The translations under genes were made by a program, and so were the position numbers. The notes beneath the pieces were generated by a model. That model was given only the letters and a program-made list of their open reading frames with translations. It searched no databases and had not been told where the DNA came from. Below are positions 1 to 9,120 of a stretch of 55,712 bases of DNA, in pieces (position 1 is the first letter of the stretch; each line of letters begins with the position of its first letter). Source of the DNA: a virus; the IMG/VR virus record IMGVR_UViG_3300040807_003706, positions 1 through 55,712 of that record. One strand, written 5' to 3'.

Positions 1-160
1 AAGGATTGCCACTATCGTTTGTCACTTCCACTTCGGCGCCAATAGTAACACCGCTAATAGTCACGCCACTGGCAAAGGCCACAGGCACCGGACCACCATT
101 AAGGTCTCCGCGAATCAAGAGAGCTTCGTATTGCTCTCCATTGATAACTCTCTGTGCCAT
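1..160 (-). CDS. Partial phage structural-type protein (N-terminus only)
   Basis: ATG on the minus strand at 160 opens a frame that runs off the window edge. The 53 visible residues begin MAQRVINGEQYEALLIRGDL and are rich in Val, Gly and Thr, as in beta-rich phage tail or fibre accessory proteins. It is the most downstream member seen of the minus-strand structural cluster. The family is not recognised, and the missing C-terminus prevents any functional call. Confidence 0.7.
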   Translation of the reverse strand, partial: MAQRVINGEQYEALLIRGDLNGGPVPVAFASGVTISGVTIGAEVEVTNDSGNP

Positions 161-218
161 GGTAGCGAAGTGCTTATTCTTCCATGTTAATACAAAAAAG
201 ACAAACACTATGCGCTCA

Positions 219-803
219 TTAGCTTCTAACGATCATTTTCATGAATTCCACTAAAACACTGTCGCTCTTGGTTTTGTTTTGCACAATGAAAAAAATCCTA
301 TCGTCAGTTGTTAATTGCACAAGTGCTTGAATGGCTCCATTTTTAGGCTGATTTGATTGCGTGCCTGCATTCACGTAAATTTCACTTTCTGAAATTCGAT
401 CAGCATCAGGATCCAATGGAGAAGATGCATCACGATTAACTCCAATGTAAAAACCACAAGTATCTTGACTGCCAGAATAAAAACTAAATGTAGCGATGGC
501 ATGGAAGCGCCCGTTGGTTCCTTTATATTTCAAGGAATTAGTGGAAGCGTCCTTTTCAAAATTCACCAATGAGCTAGTCAGCATTGTGCCAGACGCCACA
601 GCTCTGCCATCGGCAATGGAAATAGGCGTAGCAATGTCATTGTTCTTTAAATAAATGACACCTGAATCTTCACTTCGTGGCGGTCCTTGTGTGCCAGGTG
701 CTGTTAGCAAAACGCTGACATCGCTGCTTGTCACGCCAACGTTACTATTGTCTTCAGTGACAATAATTGTGTTTTGTTGCTCTTGAACTGTTACTGCAGT
801 CAT
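219..803 (-). CDS. Virion protein with C1q/TNF-like C-terminal beta fold (putative)
   Basis: 194 residues from the ATG at 803; a longer frame opens at 836 but would overlap the preceding gene, which stops at 806, so MTAVTVQEQQ is preferred. The second half (KGTNGRFHAIATFSFYSGS, then FYIGVNRD, ending TTDDRIFFIVQNKT) has the strand rhythm and the 'L-x-x-x-D-x-I-x-x-x-V-x-N' ending of trimeric jelly-roll head domains in phage fibres and capsid spikes. That reading is from pattern only. It lies directly downstream of an Ig-like small protein gene with a 2-base gap. Probably an exposed structural appendage; exact position in the virion unknown. Confidence 0.75.
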   Translation of the reverse strand: MTAVTVQEQQNTIIVTEDNSNVGVTSSDVSVLLTAPGTQGPPRSEDSGVIYLKNNDIATPISIADGRAVASGTMLTSSLVNFEKDASTNSLKYKGTNGRFHAIATFSFYSGSQDTCGFYIGVNRDASSPLDPDADRISESEIYVNAGTQSNQPKNGAIQALVQLTTDDRIFFIVQNKTKSDSVLVEFMKMIVRS

Positions 804-805
804 GA

Positions 806-1147
806 TCAGCTTCTCCAAGAAAGCCCTGGATTCCAAAACGCATTACCTTCCAAAAGGTAAAATTTGTCACCAGCCGCTGTGGTTACAAGTACATCGTATT
901 GCCCTTGTTCAGTGATGCCACTTGTTGTTGCAGCTTCTAAACGCATAGTAAACATGCCGCTGGGTTGAGAAACATAAGGCGTAGAAAACGTTGCAAGCCT
1001 ATTGTTTCCAAGTCTGTCCCATAATGTGCCGCTAATAGTGTAGCCGCTCATATTAACTGGCACATTTGAGCTGTCCTTGTATTGCACTGGCAATTCAAAG
1101 GTGGCGCCTTGGTAAATAGTTATGTCATATTTGCCTGGTTGGATCAT
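806..1147 (-). CDS. Small Ig-like virion protein (BppU N-domain type)
   Basis: 113 residues. The pattern DITIYQGATFELPVQYKDSS, then VPVNMSGYTISGTLWDRL, then a closing strand set matches the short Ig-like domains found at the N-terminus of baseplate upper proteins and as stand-alone proteins in cyanophages: QGATF, YKD, LTGYT-type motif, then a bulky strand. It would act as a beta-sandwich adaptor linking an appendage to the tail or baseplate (family inference). It ends 2 bases before the start of the next gene, so the two are probably translationally coupled. A terminator hairpin lies just upstream of it. Confidence 0.75.
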   Translation of the reverse strand: MIQPGKYDITIYQGATFELPVQYKDSSNVPVNMSGYTISGTLWDRLGNNRLATFSTPYVSQPSGMFTMRLEAATTSGITEQGQYDVLVTTAAGDKFYLLEGNAFWNPGLSWRS

Positions 1148-1180
1148 TGTATTAAAGCTTTCTTTTCATTGTAGAGGCAA

Positions 1181-1208
1181 AAAGAAAGGGCCTTTTGGCC
1201 CTTTCTTT
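1181..1208 (-). terminator. Rho-independent terminator
   Basis: Perfect 12-bp stem AAAGAAAGGGCC / GGCCCTTTCTTT with a TTTT loop; it works on either strand. On the minus strand it begins at the stop codon of the 45-residue basic protein gene and separates it from the next structural gene. Confidence 0.85.
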
Positions 1209-1345
1209 TATTTACCTTGTCCAATTTTTAGCTTGCGCCCATGACTGGGTTTGCTATTTTTACCGTTGCCTTGTCTAGTGCGCTTGCTTTTGTTTGGCAC
1301 AAGCAGCTTTTGCCCGCTAACGACAATCTTTGATTTTGATGCCAT
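1208..1345 (-). CDS. Small basic protein, 45 aa
   Basis: ATG at 1345, stop TAA at 1208-1210, which merges into the terminator stem. Sequence starts MASKSKIVVSGQKLLVPNKS and ends in a Lys/Arg/Gly-rich tail (KPSHGRKLKIGQGK). Too short for standard ORF cut-offs. The strongly basic, glycine-rich tail suggests nucleic-acid or anionic surface contact. No family recognised; kept because the frame fits exactly between the 59-residue gene and the terminator. Confidence 0.6.
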   Translation of the reverse strand: MASKSKIVVSGQKLLVPNKSKRTRQGNGKNSKPSHGRKLKIGQGK

Positions 1346-1368
1346 GAGGAAGAGACTAAACCAAAAGT

Positions 1369-1548
1369 TTAACCAACCCAAGGCATGTCAGTACCTTTGG
1401 TGGGCGAAGCTTGTTCGTCAATTTGCGCTTGAAGAGCGGCTTTGATTTCATCCACTTTCTTCTCGCCAAACTTATCAAGCAGCCAGCCCACTACAATTTC
1501 TTCTGTCAAATCAGCAAAGGGGCAAGGTTCTATGGAGCTACAGGCCAT
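1369..1548 (-). CDS. Small acidic-helical protein, 59 aa
   Basis: ATG at 1548, overlapping the end of the tail assembly chaperone gene by 19 bases. Begins MACSSIEPCPFADLTEEIVV and continues GWLLDKFGEKKVDEIKAALQ, a compact helical protein. Short proteins of this type (WL...FG.KK..EIK) occur beside tail-fibre assembly genes in cyanophages, but I cannot name the family firmly. Probably a tail-assembly accessory, from position. Confidence 0.6.
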   Translation of the reverse strand: MACSSIEPCPFADLTEEIVVGWLLDKFGEKKVDEIKAALQAQIDEQASPTKGTDMPWVG

Positions 1549-1985
1549 TCAATTGAGGACGGGAAACCTGCCTGCAGCGTAATATCACGCAGTTTTTGGC
1601 GATATGACGCCCAAGCTTTTTTATCTACTGGCACGTCTGGCAATTGAGTCCAATCACTTTTTTCAAGAAGCTCATTTCGCTTTGCTTTGCATTGCCCTTC
1701 TTCTAATCTTTTGCGACCTTCAATGATGCGGTGGCCCAAGCTGACCACCTCCCATTGCTGCAACCATTCCCCTTCTTTTAAAACGGGAAGCGCTTCGTTA
1801 AGCGTTTCCTTTGTATAATCAAACTTTGGAGGACTAGTTGCTTTTACAACATAAGCGCCATATCTAGAAAGATCAAACGAAGAAACATCAGAGGGAAAGC
1901 TCACGCTTGGGAATTTGCGACGCAAGTCATTGATGCTTGCGGGATATTGTTTAACTGTTGAATTTTCCGCAAAAACAAGAATCAC
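1530..1985 (-). CDS. Phage tail assembly chaperone-like protein (Phage_tail_APC type)
   Basis: 151 residues. The C-terminal segment reads RNELLEKSDWTQLPDVPVDK, then AWASYRQKLRDITLQAGFPS, ending IEWPVAP; this SDWTQLPD...WA.YRQ.LRDI...GFP..I.WP pattern is the signature of the tail assembly chaperone / fibre assembly family, whose members help fold or attach tail fibres and are not usually in the mature virion. The gene lies just downstream of the fibre and beta-propeller genes and overlaps the latter by 4 bases, the usual arrangement for a fibre chaperone. Confidence 0.85.
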   Translation of the reverse strand: MILVFAENSTVKQYPASINDLRRKFPSVSFPSDVSSFDLSRYGAYVVKATSPPKFDYTKETLNEALPVLKEGEWLQQWEVVSLGHRIIEGRKRLEEGQCKAKRNELLEKSDWTQLPDVPVDKKAWASYRQKLRDITLQAGFPSSIEWPVAP

Positions 1986-3352
1986 TCAATAGTACCTCGC
2001 CTTGGAGTGTTGTTTGTAATAGGACTACCTGCCGCAGAGACACTACTTTGAGTTGAAAACTGAAGATTGCTGGTAAATGAAGAAGATGTATATACATTAG
2101 TAGTGTCGCTGGATAGATTAACCCTTGATTCTAAGGTTGCATTGCCGTATTCAAGAGTGTAACCAGCCAAGTTTGTATACGTACCCCTTAAGCTACCATT
2201 AGTTGGCACTTTTAGTACAAACTGATAGTCGGAAGAAAAACTAACGATAAGATAATCTCCGCTAACCCCTAGGCTGATCCTAGTAGAAGACCTAATTTGA
2301 ATAACCGGGGGCCCCCCTGAAAGGATGTCAATAGTATTCTTCCATACTACATTGCCATTTGTGTCTATTTTTATTAATAAAATAGCGGTGTTATCAAAGA
2401 CTCCGGCGCAATAAGCATTGCCATTATCATCTACAGCTAGGTCTCCGTAAAAAAAGCTGGTCCCAGGTATAGCATCAAATCTTTTCAACCAGTAAAGATT
2501 TGTTCCAGTATTGGCAGCATTAGGGCTAACTTTGGCTATAAAAGTCTGGCCAGTAGATGGGAAGGCAACGTCGAGGCCTATTAGATAGCATATTTGAGGA
2601 GAGGCATTTGAAGCAGCAGGGACAAAGTCAAAACCTCGTGGGATGCATAGAGCATTTTGATAGATAAAAGGAAAGCTGTTGCCAGACGGAAACGGGCTCG
2701 TCGCTTCTAGCGGATATAGATGTGCAGCATTGTTGCCATTGTATCCAGTCAATGCTAAAGCTAGAGGCGTTCCATTTACGTTTTTAGCTTGTACACCGCG
2801 AATATTGGTAGAAGAGGTGGTGAATCTTGTAATGTATTCCGTTTGGCTTACAGAGCCGTTTGCATTGTAAACAACATAAGCATTTTCCACTGAGGACGAA
2901 GTAAAGCCAGCAGCGCTTCCTTCAAGAACTGCAATGTCTCCGTTTGATTTAATAAAAACACTGCCAAAAACGCAAGGATTTCCATTGCCTTTGTCAAATT
3001 CTCTGGCCCAAATAGTACTACCATCGACACTGCTGATTTTAATCAAAAATCCTTTACTTCCGCTCCCAGTTATATTGCCACCGCAAGCATAAATATTGCC
3101 GCCGTTATCCCCTGTTAATGACAAAAGACAAGAACCATTGCTGTTAACTGGATTGATTGATCGTGCCCATTCAACAACACCATTAAACTTAAGCTTGACT
3201 AAGTAGCCAATACCAAGTCTGTAAAATGAAGTATAAATTGCACCATCGGTATCAGCAAAAAAAGACGGACTGAGAGTGTCTGCCTGCAGGTCAGTAAAAG
3301 CAAGCCACGCCTGAGACTTTTCGATGTTGCCAAGTAAAAATTTAGTAAACAT
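1982..3352 (-). CDS. Beta-propeller-like tail appendage protein
   Basis: 456 residues from ATG at 3350-3352, which overlaps the stop of the upstream long fibre gene by one base; the longer frame from 3478 lies inside the fibre gene and is disregarded. Repeating blocks such as GGNIYACGGN...GFLIKISSVDGSTIWAREFD, GNAYCAGVFDN...ILLIKIDTNGNVVWKN and LVKLKFNGVVEWARS are SBBP/PQQ-like propeller blades: strand, 'G..Y..G', then 'K.d..G...W'. Probably a receptor-binding or fibre-tip domain carried on its own polypeptide. Ligand unknown. Confidence 0.75.
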   Translation of the reverse strand: MFTKFLLGNIEKSQAWLAFTDLQADTLSPSFFADTDGAIYTSFYRLGIGYLVKLKFNGVVEWARSINPVNSNGSCLLSLTGDNGGNIYACGGNITGSGSKGFLIKISSVDGSTIWAREFDKGNGNPCVFGSVFIKSNGDIAVLEGSAAGFTSSSVENAYVVYNANGSVSQTEYITRFTTSSTNIRGVQAKNVNGTPLALALTGYNGNNAAHLYPLEATSPFPSGNSFPFIYQNALCIPRGFDFVPAASNASPQICYLIGLDVAFPSTGQTFIAKVSPNAANTGTNLYWLKRFDAIPGTSFFYGDLAVDDNGNAYCAGVFDNTAILLIKIDTNGNVVWKNTIDILSGGPPVIQIRSSTRISLGVSGDYLIVSFSSDYQFVLKVPTNGSLRGTYTNLAGYTLEYGNATLESRVNLSSDTTNVYTSSSFTSNLQFSTQSSVSAAGSPITNNTPRRGTIE

Positions 3353-6204
3353 TACACATAGCTCCCAAGGTAATTGCCGTAAACAGTAGCGCCAACTTGC
3401 CAGAAAACAATAGCATCCTTGTTCGTTAAAGTAGGTGCAATGTTGCCAATATTCGACACCCAAGATACCGCTGGCCAAGTCACTGTATAAGTGGCGCCGT
3501 TTTCCAGCATCAACAGTACACTTTGGCCACTTTCTAAGGACTCAGTGAAGGTGGTGTTTCCAGATAATGTTTTTGTTTGAATGCCACCATTCGCTGGATC
3601 TAAGTTTGTATCAGCGAGAGCATATACAGTGTCGGAAGTCTCGACAAAGGTTTGCTGTGCGCTAAATGTTTGCGCATTTGTAAGCCGAGCAATATTATTG
3701 CTTACCGTACCAGCAAGAGTGACATTACTGCTCCCATTAATAGAAACACTTCCAGCAAGGTCTCCGCTTAAAGAGATCGTCCTTGCATTTGCCCAAGTGT
3801 TAGCGGTAGATGCATTGCCTGACAAAGAAGCAGTGATTACATTGGCCGCAAAGCTCCCATTGGCATCACGGGAAACAATTGCATTGACAGAACTTGCCGG
3901 AGTGGCGTTGGAAGTAACGGTAAAAATACCAGCTTCGGTATTGACGCTTCCAGAAATACCGCTGCCGACAGTGCTTGCCTTTCTAACATAAGAACCAGTG
4001 GTGTCAGTTCCCAAAGCAACGGAATTACTGACAATATCACTCGTCAAAGTGACATTTTGACTTCCATCAAAAACAACAGAGCCACTTACATCTCCACTTA
4101 ATGTGATCGTCACTCCAGAACTTAAGGCGCCTGCAAAAGCCACAGTTCCACTGGCCAATGTATTAACTGCATTTCCCACAAAGGCAGTGGTTGCAATTTG
4201 AGTGGTTGAAGTGCCAGCGGTTGCAGTGGGCGCAGTTGGAGTGCCAGACAAGCTGGCGTTAACAACTGCCGCCTTTGCATCCAATGCAGATTGCAAACCA
4301 TCTACATTGCTAATAATGTGATTATGAGAATCATCGGCAACAACTCCACTGATGGTAACATTGCTGCTGCCGTCAAAAACAGCACTACCACTTAGATCAC
4401 CCGCCAAGCCAATGCTCACTCCAGATGCCAATGCAGAGGCGGTATTGGCATTGCCACTAATGGAAATGCCCCAGGTACCTGTTGCACCACCGCCTGTTTT
4501 AGTGGGGGCGTCATTCGCAATTTCACTATTGACAAATGCAGTGGTTGCTAATTGAGTGGTATTAGTGCCCACTGGTGCAGTGGTCCCAGAAACATGACCA
4601 GTGAAAGTGCCTCCGCTAATAGGGATGGCATTAGCCGCCAAGTCATAAGCGCTTTTAACAGCACTTGCAGTGGCCGCTAAGCCACTGCTTGCGCTGTTAA
4701 CACCGTTATAAAGTTGAACAATGCCAGCCGCAGCAGTATTGCCAGAAATCAGGACATTGGAAGTAAGCTTTGTCGTTCCACTGTTAAGAATTCCCAACAC
4801 CTGATCGGGCGTTAGATCTTGTGGATTACCACCAGCAACAGCACCCTTAATTGTCAAAGCCGTCATATCAGACAGCTTTAAATTGCTAACAGAATTATCT
4901 GCAATTGTTGCGTCGTTTAAAACAGAGAAAACAAGAGGATCAGTATCAAGAACGGGATTATTTGTAACTTGAGTAAATTGAAGATTGCCATTTGTTGTGC
5001 CACTCTGCACAAACATAAAAATACCAGTCTTCACCTCTGCGCTACTATTAGCATCATCTGTGCGAGTAAACACTGCGCTAATGCCAGGCGCTGCTGCGGT
5101 TGTTAATGCATAGATGCCATTTTGAGATGCAGTAGTTTGATCCTTGACTAATACTCGCGTGCCGACATTGGTAATATTTACTCCGTCAAAAGAAGGAGTG
5201 CCAGTTCCTGTTACTGTAAGCGTAAAAGCAGGACTGCCCGCATAAGTAGAAACTACATTGGCTGTAGTAGCCGCAATTACTGCTTCTTTAATACTTAAAC
5301 CAGCACTAACTTGATCTACGTAAGCACGATTTGCGGCGTCAGTCGCACCAACTGGCGAACCTACATCGGTAATACGATAATTATTGACACTTACATTCTG
5401 AGTGGCGCCACCAAGGATATCATCGGGATTTGCAATGATTGCAATGTCGGTGCCATCAGTTGTTACGCTAATAGTGCTATTTCCAGCTTTTACACCTTTA
5501 ATTTCGCCTCGAAATTCATTGGCCACCTCTACGGTGTCGTTTACAATAAGACTTTCACCGCCAACGCCAACGTTGGTAACGTATTTCAATCCACCAATAC
5601 CTTTTAATGCTTGTTGAGCCGTGTCTGCGCCAGTGCCACCTTGGCTAATAGAAAGAGCAGTTGTGAGGCCGGTTAATCCAGTAATATCACTATTGCTTCC
5701 TGCTTTTGCTGCTCCCAAATTAGAGCGGGCACTAGACGCTGTGCTTGCGCCCGTGCCTCCTTTGTTAACTTCAAGGGGAGAAGCAGAAGCTAGGTCGTTA
5801 ATATTGATTTCAGACGCGTTGACGCCAATCGTCACGTCTACACGATTTTCGCCACTATTATCAACACCGCTAACCGTAGCCGCAGTGCCGGCGATAAAAT
5901 TCAATTCTTGCCGCGCTCCAATTTCGCCGCCACCAGATGAAACGATGGTACGCTGAGTGGTTGTATCATTAACCACTGAAAGGGTGAGCGTATTGTTTAA
6001 ATCGTTATACGATGCATTGATACCAGTGCCACCAGAAGTGAGCGTAGCGACTACATCCTGCAAGTCCTCTTTCAAGGACGCATACGAAATTTTCTTTGTT
6101 ACGCCTAGCGACGGATTTGTAGTGTTATCAACAATTACAAATACGTCTTCGTTATTGGGAGTGACAAGCTCAACAAGCTCCGAAATCAACCGTGTTTGAG
6201 CCAT
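3352..6204 (-). CDS. Long repetitive tail fibre protein
   Basis: 950 residues. The N-terminus (MAQTRLISELVELVTPNNED, VTKKISYASLK) is the attachment segment typical of cyanophage fibres. The shaft contains repeated units: GGTGASTA/GGTGADTA, SGNANTAS/SGNASTAN, LSGDLSGS...FDGSSNVT (four near copies) and SGTPTAPTA...TTQIATTAFV. A central block (RVLVKDQTTASQNGIYALTT) is a frequent fibre insertion domain. The C-terminal ~70 residues (NTTFTESLESGQSVLLML..YTVTWPAVSW) form a beta domain also common at fibre ends. The internal repeats make it prone to domain exchange. The downstream propeller gene overlaps by one base. Confidence 0.9.
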   Translation of the reverse strand: MAQTRLISELVELVTPNNEDVFVIVDNTTNPSLGVTKKISYASLKEDLQDVVATLTSGGTGINASYNDLNNTLTLSVVNDTTTQRTIVSSGGGEIGARQELNFIAGTAATVSGVDNSGENRVDVTIGVNASEININDLASASPLEVNKGGTGASTASSARSNLGAAKAGSNSDITGLTGLTTALSISQGGTGADTAQQALKGIGGLKYVTNVGVGGESLIVNDTVEVANEFRGEIKGVKAGNSTISVTTDGTDIAIIANPDDILGGATQNVSVNNYRITDVGSPVGATDAANRAYVDQVSAGLSIKEAVIAATTANVVSTYAGSPAFTLTVTGTGTPSFDGVNITNVGTRVLVKDQTTASQNGIYALTTAAAPGISAVFTRTDDANSSAEVKTGIFMFVQSGTTNGNLQFTQVTNNPVLDTDPLVFSVLNDATIADNSVSNLKLSDMTALTIKGAVAGGNPQDLTPDQVLGILNSGTTKLTSNVLISGNTAAAGIVQLYNGVNSASSGLAATASAVKSAYDLAANAIPISGGTFTGHVSGTTAPVGTNTTQLATTAFVNSEIANDAPTKTGGGATGTWGISISGNANTASALASGVSIGLAGDLSGSAVFDGSSNVTISGVVADDSHNHIISNVDGLQSALDAKAAVVNASLSGTPTAPTATAGTSTTQIATTAFVGNAVNTLASGTVAFAGALSSGVTITLSGDVSGSVVFDGSQNVTLTSDIVSNSVALGTDTTGSYVRKASTVGSGISGSVNTEAGIFTVTSNATPASSVNAIVSRDANGSFAANVITASLSGNASTANTWANARTISLSGDLAGSVSINGSSNVTLAGTVSNNIARLTNAQTFSAQQTFVETSDTVYALADTNLDPANGGIQTKTLSGNTTFTESLESGQSVLLMLENGATYTVTWPAVSWVSNIGNIAPTLTNKDAIVFWQVGATVYGNYLGSYV

Positions 6205-6207
6205 GAA

Positions 6208-7017
6208 TCAAGAAGCTCCGCTAACTTTAATTTCCTTGAATACTGGTATCGTAGCACTATTACTAGACTCTCTCGTCCAAAAGAATGGCCTCAATGTTTG
6301 ACCGTTTGAACCAATCGCGTAAATCTCGGTATTATTTCTATAGACGCCAACATCTTCTGAAATGCCGTTTCGTCTAATTTCAATCAAGTCATCACTCCTT
6401 AAATAGACTGGACCGCCACTAATTGTGATATCAATAACATCGCCAATCAGCGACTGATTGTGACTAGAAGCAAGCCTGATCTTGTCTTCCCCAGAAGTGG
6501 TGACATAGTACTTGGTATTAAGCTGCAGCGGAGAAGGAGGACTTCCGCTATAGATGACCACTGCATCACCGTTGCTATAGCCATGTCCAGATATGGTAAG
6601 CGTATCAAAGCCAATATCAGTTGATGTGGACTGACGATTTTTTTGAATGAAACCAATTGTGCTGCCAGCACAACAAATGTTAATCTTGTTGCTTACCAAG
6701 TTATTTTCAGCAAAGCTAACGCAATAAACTCCGTAACTTTGCCCATCATCGCTAATTTCTTCTGTTGAAGACCAAGAAGAAATAGAGGAAATATTATCTG
6801 CAGTGGCAAGTCCAATTGCCGTGGTCCCTACAGTGTCCCCAGAAATGCCTACATCGAACAATTCAGGATCCACCTTGAAGCTAAGGCTTCCATTCCTCGG
6901 GTCTTGATCTGGATTTTGAAAAATTTGCGTGCCTATGCAAAATGCATATGCATAGTCTTGCGTTTCGTTTGGAAGACCGCTTGATGCGACATTAATAATA
7001 GAGCTGCCGTCCGCCAT
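6208..7017 (-). CDS. Virion structural protein, beta-rich
   Basis: 269 residues. The middle contains SGHGYSNGDAVVIYSGSPPS then LNTKYYVTTSGEDKIRLASS, a short beta module ('G....Y.V......f.LA.s') common in cyanophage tail proteins. The ends are Ser/Gly-rich. Sits 9 bases downstream of the paralogous pair at 7.0-10.7 kb and 3 bases upstream of the fibre gene, so it is likely part of the baseplate or fibre-junction complex. No enzyme motif seen. Confidence 0.7.
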   Translation of the reverse strand: MADGSSIINVASSGLPNETQDYAYAFCIGTQIFQNPDQDPRNGSLSFKVDPELFDVGISGDTVGTTAIGLATADNISSISSWSSTEEISDDGQSYGVYCVSFAENNLVSNKINICCAGSTIGFIQKNRQSTSTDIGFDTLTISGHGYSNGDAVVIYSGSPPSPLQLNTKYYVTTSGEDKIRLASSHNQSLIGDVIDITISGGPVYLRSDDLIEIRRNGISEDVGVYRNNTEIYAIGSNGQTLRPFFWTRESSNSATIPVFKEIKVSGAS

Positions 7018-7026
7018 GCTTTTACC

Positions 7027-9111
7027 TTATCGAAGCCCGTAATTAAGGAATACTCGCACTTCGGGAGATGGGCTAACAATATTATAGGTGCCAGAAGTGC
7101 TACAACCATAAGTCAACATCCATTCCGCCCTCTTTTCGCTAAATGACAAAGGAATTAGCTTGTCTTGAATACGTCTGGCGGCAATAATGACGGCGCCTTG
7201 GTCAATTGGCCGGGCACGCGAAGCAATTGCTTGATCAATTACCAAATCATAAAATGCGGTGCCAAAATCACCGGGCACAATTCCCTTTCCACTAAAACCA
7301 GTGAAAACGCTGCCTCCCTTCGTCTCACTTATTTTGATGCTTGAAACGCTTGGAATAGAGACAATGTAATAAGTATTAAGACCAATTACAAACCTAAAGC
7401 CAAGCTCCAAAGTGTGCTTACGAGAAAGCGAAAGAGTGCCATCTCCTGCGATTGATTCGATTTGATAGTCCTCGTTTGTCACAGGAAAAGTAAATTTACT
7501 GTCGTATTCGGTGCTAATTGCTTCCCGCACTAAATCATAAATTCTTGTCAAATCAATTCTTTCGCCCTTGTTGCTTCCCGCATAAAAAGTTGCAAGCGTC
7601 TTTCCAGCTACCACTTGACGCAAAGTAAAGTTGCCTTCAATTGTGCCCATGTCAGTAGTTGTATAAGGCTCTTGCGCAGACAGCGGCAGAGCATCAGGAG
7701 TCTCAGTAGTAATTGCAATTGCATTGCCGCCGGAATCAAATCCAGTAAGCAACGATTCCGACACCCCATAGTCGCCAGGATTATTCCTTGGAAGTGTGCC
7801 ATTGATATGGCCCACTTCCTGCTCTAAATCTCTAAAAACAGGATCTTTAATAACAGCAATTTCAGTGCGATAATTTGCAAATACATCCATTGTTTTAGGA
7901 AGTGCTTGCTGGCTATTCAAAATTTGATTTGCAGCAAAATCCACCCCCCTCAAGCCAAAAACAGGAAAGAAATGTGCCGCCTCGGAACCACCATAAACTG
8001 GCCCAATTTCACGTCCTTCAGAAATATCAGCAGCACGCATGTCTGCTTTTTCTGTTTCGCCCCCATCAATTTGAAGGCTTAGTCCATATTTAATAATGTA
8101 TTGCGGCTCTACAAGGTATCCAGTATTGCTGATTTCAATGGTAAATGGCAATGATGGCGTGCCCAGGCTTGGGGCATCTAAGCTGTCGGGAATCAACAGC
8201 TCATGCATTAACACCCAGCGTCCGCGTGGGATTTTGCTAACCGTAACAGGCAGGTCTACTGCTTCGTCAATTACAAAAGCATAAAACCGAGCAGAACTTG
8301 CGCCGTACCATCCCCATTCCACCAAATACATACAGTTCTTGGTGAAATCAATAGACGCATTGCTACTGCCAGTACCATCTAATTTGTCGCCATTAAAACT
8401 GCTGCGCGGAACAATGACTTCCTTTGTTAATCCATCGCCAGATGAACGACGGTGGACCACTCTAAAATTATCACCTTCCCCGTCTGCAATAATTTGAAAA
8501 AAGAAGCCATCAAGAGAATCGCCAATTCCCCACAGTTTTTCGCAAGCTGGCAATTCAGTTAAGCTCATCTGCAGACATACAGATGAGCGAACTACTCGGC
8601 CAGTTTGATAACGGAAACGTTTTTTAGTGCTAATGCGAGCCCGTTGAAATCCTCCTTTTGATTTTGCAAGTTCAACGCGAACAGCACGCCTTGCTGCATC
8701 GTATTGAATGTAGCCAGTTGGCAATGGGCTATATTCAATTAAAGTGTCTTGAAGCTGTGCCCATTTGGCGCTTTCAATGTCTCCATCGCCCGTTTCGTTA
8801 AGGCCGCGAATTTCACTGACATAGACATCCTCTCGAAATGCATAATCGTCAGTGTAATTAAACAGGCTTAAAGTTTGTTCTGCTCGTGCAGTGCCAAATA
8901 AATCATTCTTGATTTCAGTGGGCTTTTCTTTATAAAGACTAACTGGAACTCCTGCGCCAAATAAAGGTAGAGCAGTAGAAATACTGTTTGCCTTTAATTC
9001 TTGGCCAGAAGAAAATTCACCAGCTTCCTGAAGAACAGTGCCGGAATTTGCGCCACTCGCAACAACATAGCGTTGTTGCCCCACTTCTGGAGAAAGCTGG
9101 TAATAAGCCAT
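7027..9111 (-). CDS. Virion structural protein, paralogue 2 (FNGDKLDG family)
   Basis: 694 residues. Residues ~150-350 carry the virion module RFRYQTGRVVRSSVCLQMSL, later PRSSFNGDKLDGTGSS, GWYGASSARFYAFVID, SLGTPSLPFTIEISNTG and IDGGE, a domain widespread in cyanophage and other marine phage structural proteins. The upstream gene at 9121-10671 has the same module in the same order, so the two arose by duplication. The N-terminal part contains LFGTARAEQTLSLF, also shared. Likely a tail or baseplate wedge component, stoichiometry unknown. Confidence 0.75.
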   Translation of the reverse strand: MAYYQLSPEVGQQRYVVASGANSGTVLQEAGEFSSGQELKANSISTALPLFGAGVPVSLYKEKPTEIKNDLFGTARAEQTLSLFNYTDDYAFREDVYVSEIRGLNETGDGDIESAKWAQLQDTLIEYSPLPTGYIQYDAARRAVRVELAKSKGGFQRARISTKKRFRYQTGRVVRSSVCLQMSLTELPACEKLWGIGDSLDGFFFQIIADGEGDNFRVVHRRSSGDGLTKEVIVPRSSFNGDKLDGTGSSNASIDFTKNCMYLVEWGWYGASSARFYAFVIDEAVDLPVTVSKIPRGRWVLMHELLIPDSLDAPSLGTPSLPFTIEISNTGYLVEPQYIIKYGLSLQIDGGETEKADMRAADISEGREIGPVYGGSEAAHFFPVFGLRGVDFAANQILNSQQALPKTMDVFANYRTEIAVIKDPVFRDLEQEVGHINGTLPRNNPGDYGVSESLLTGFDSGGNAIAITTETPDALPLSAQEPYTTTDMGTIEGNFTLRQVVAGKTLATFYAGSNKGERIDLTRIYDLVREAISTEYDSKFTFPVTNEDYQIESIAGDGTLSLSRKHTLELGFRFVIGLNTYYIVSIPSVSSIKISETKGGSVFTGFSGKGIVPGDFGTAFYDLVIDQAIASRARPIDQGAVIIAARRIQDKLIPLSFSEKRAEWMLTYGCSTSGTYNIVSPSPEVRVFLNYGLR

Positions 9112-9120
9112 AGTCGTTAA

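Noticed and set aside
3352-6204. Diversity-generating retroelement target in the long fibre.
   Set aside because: No reverse transcriptase and no template/variable repeat pair seen in the window.
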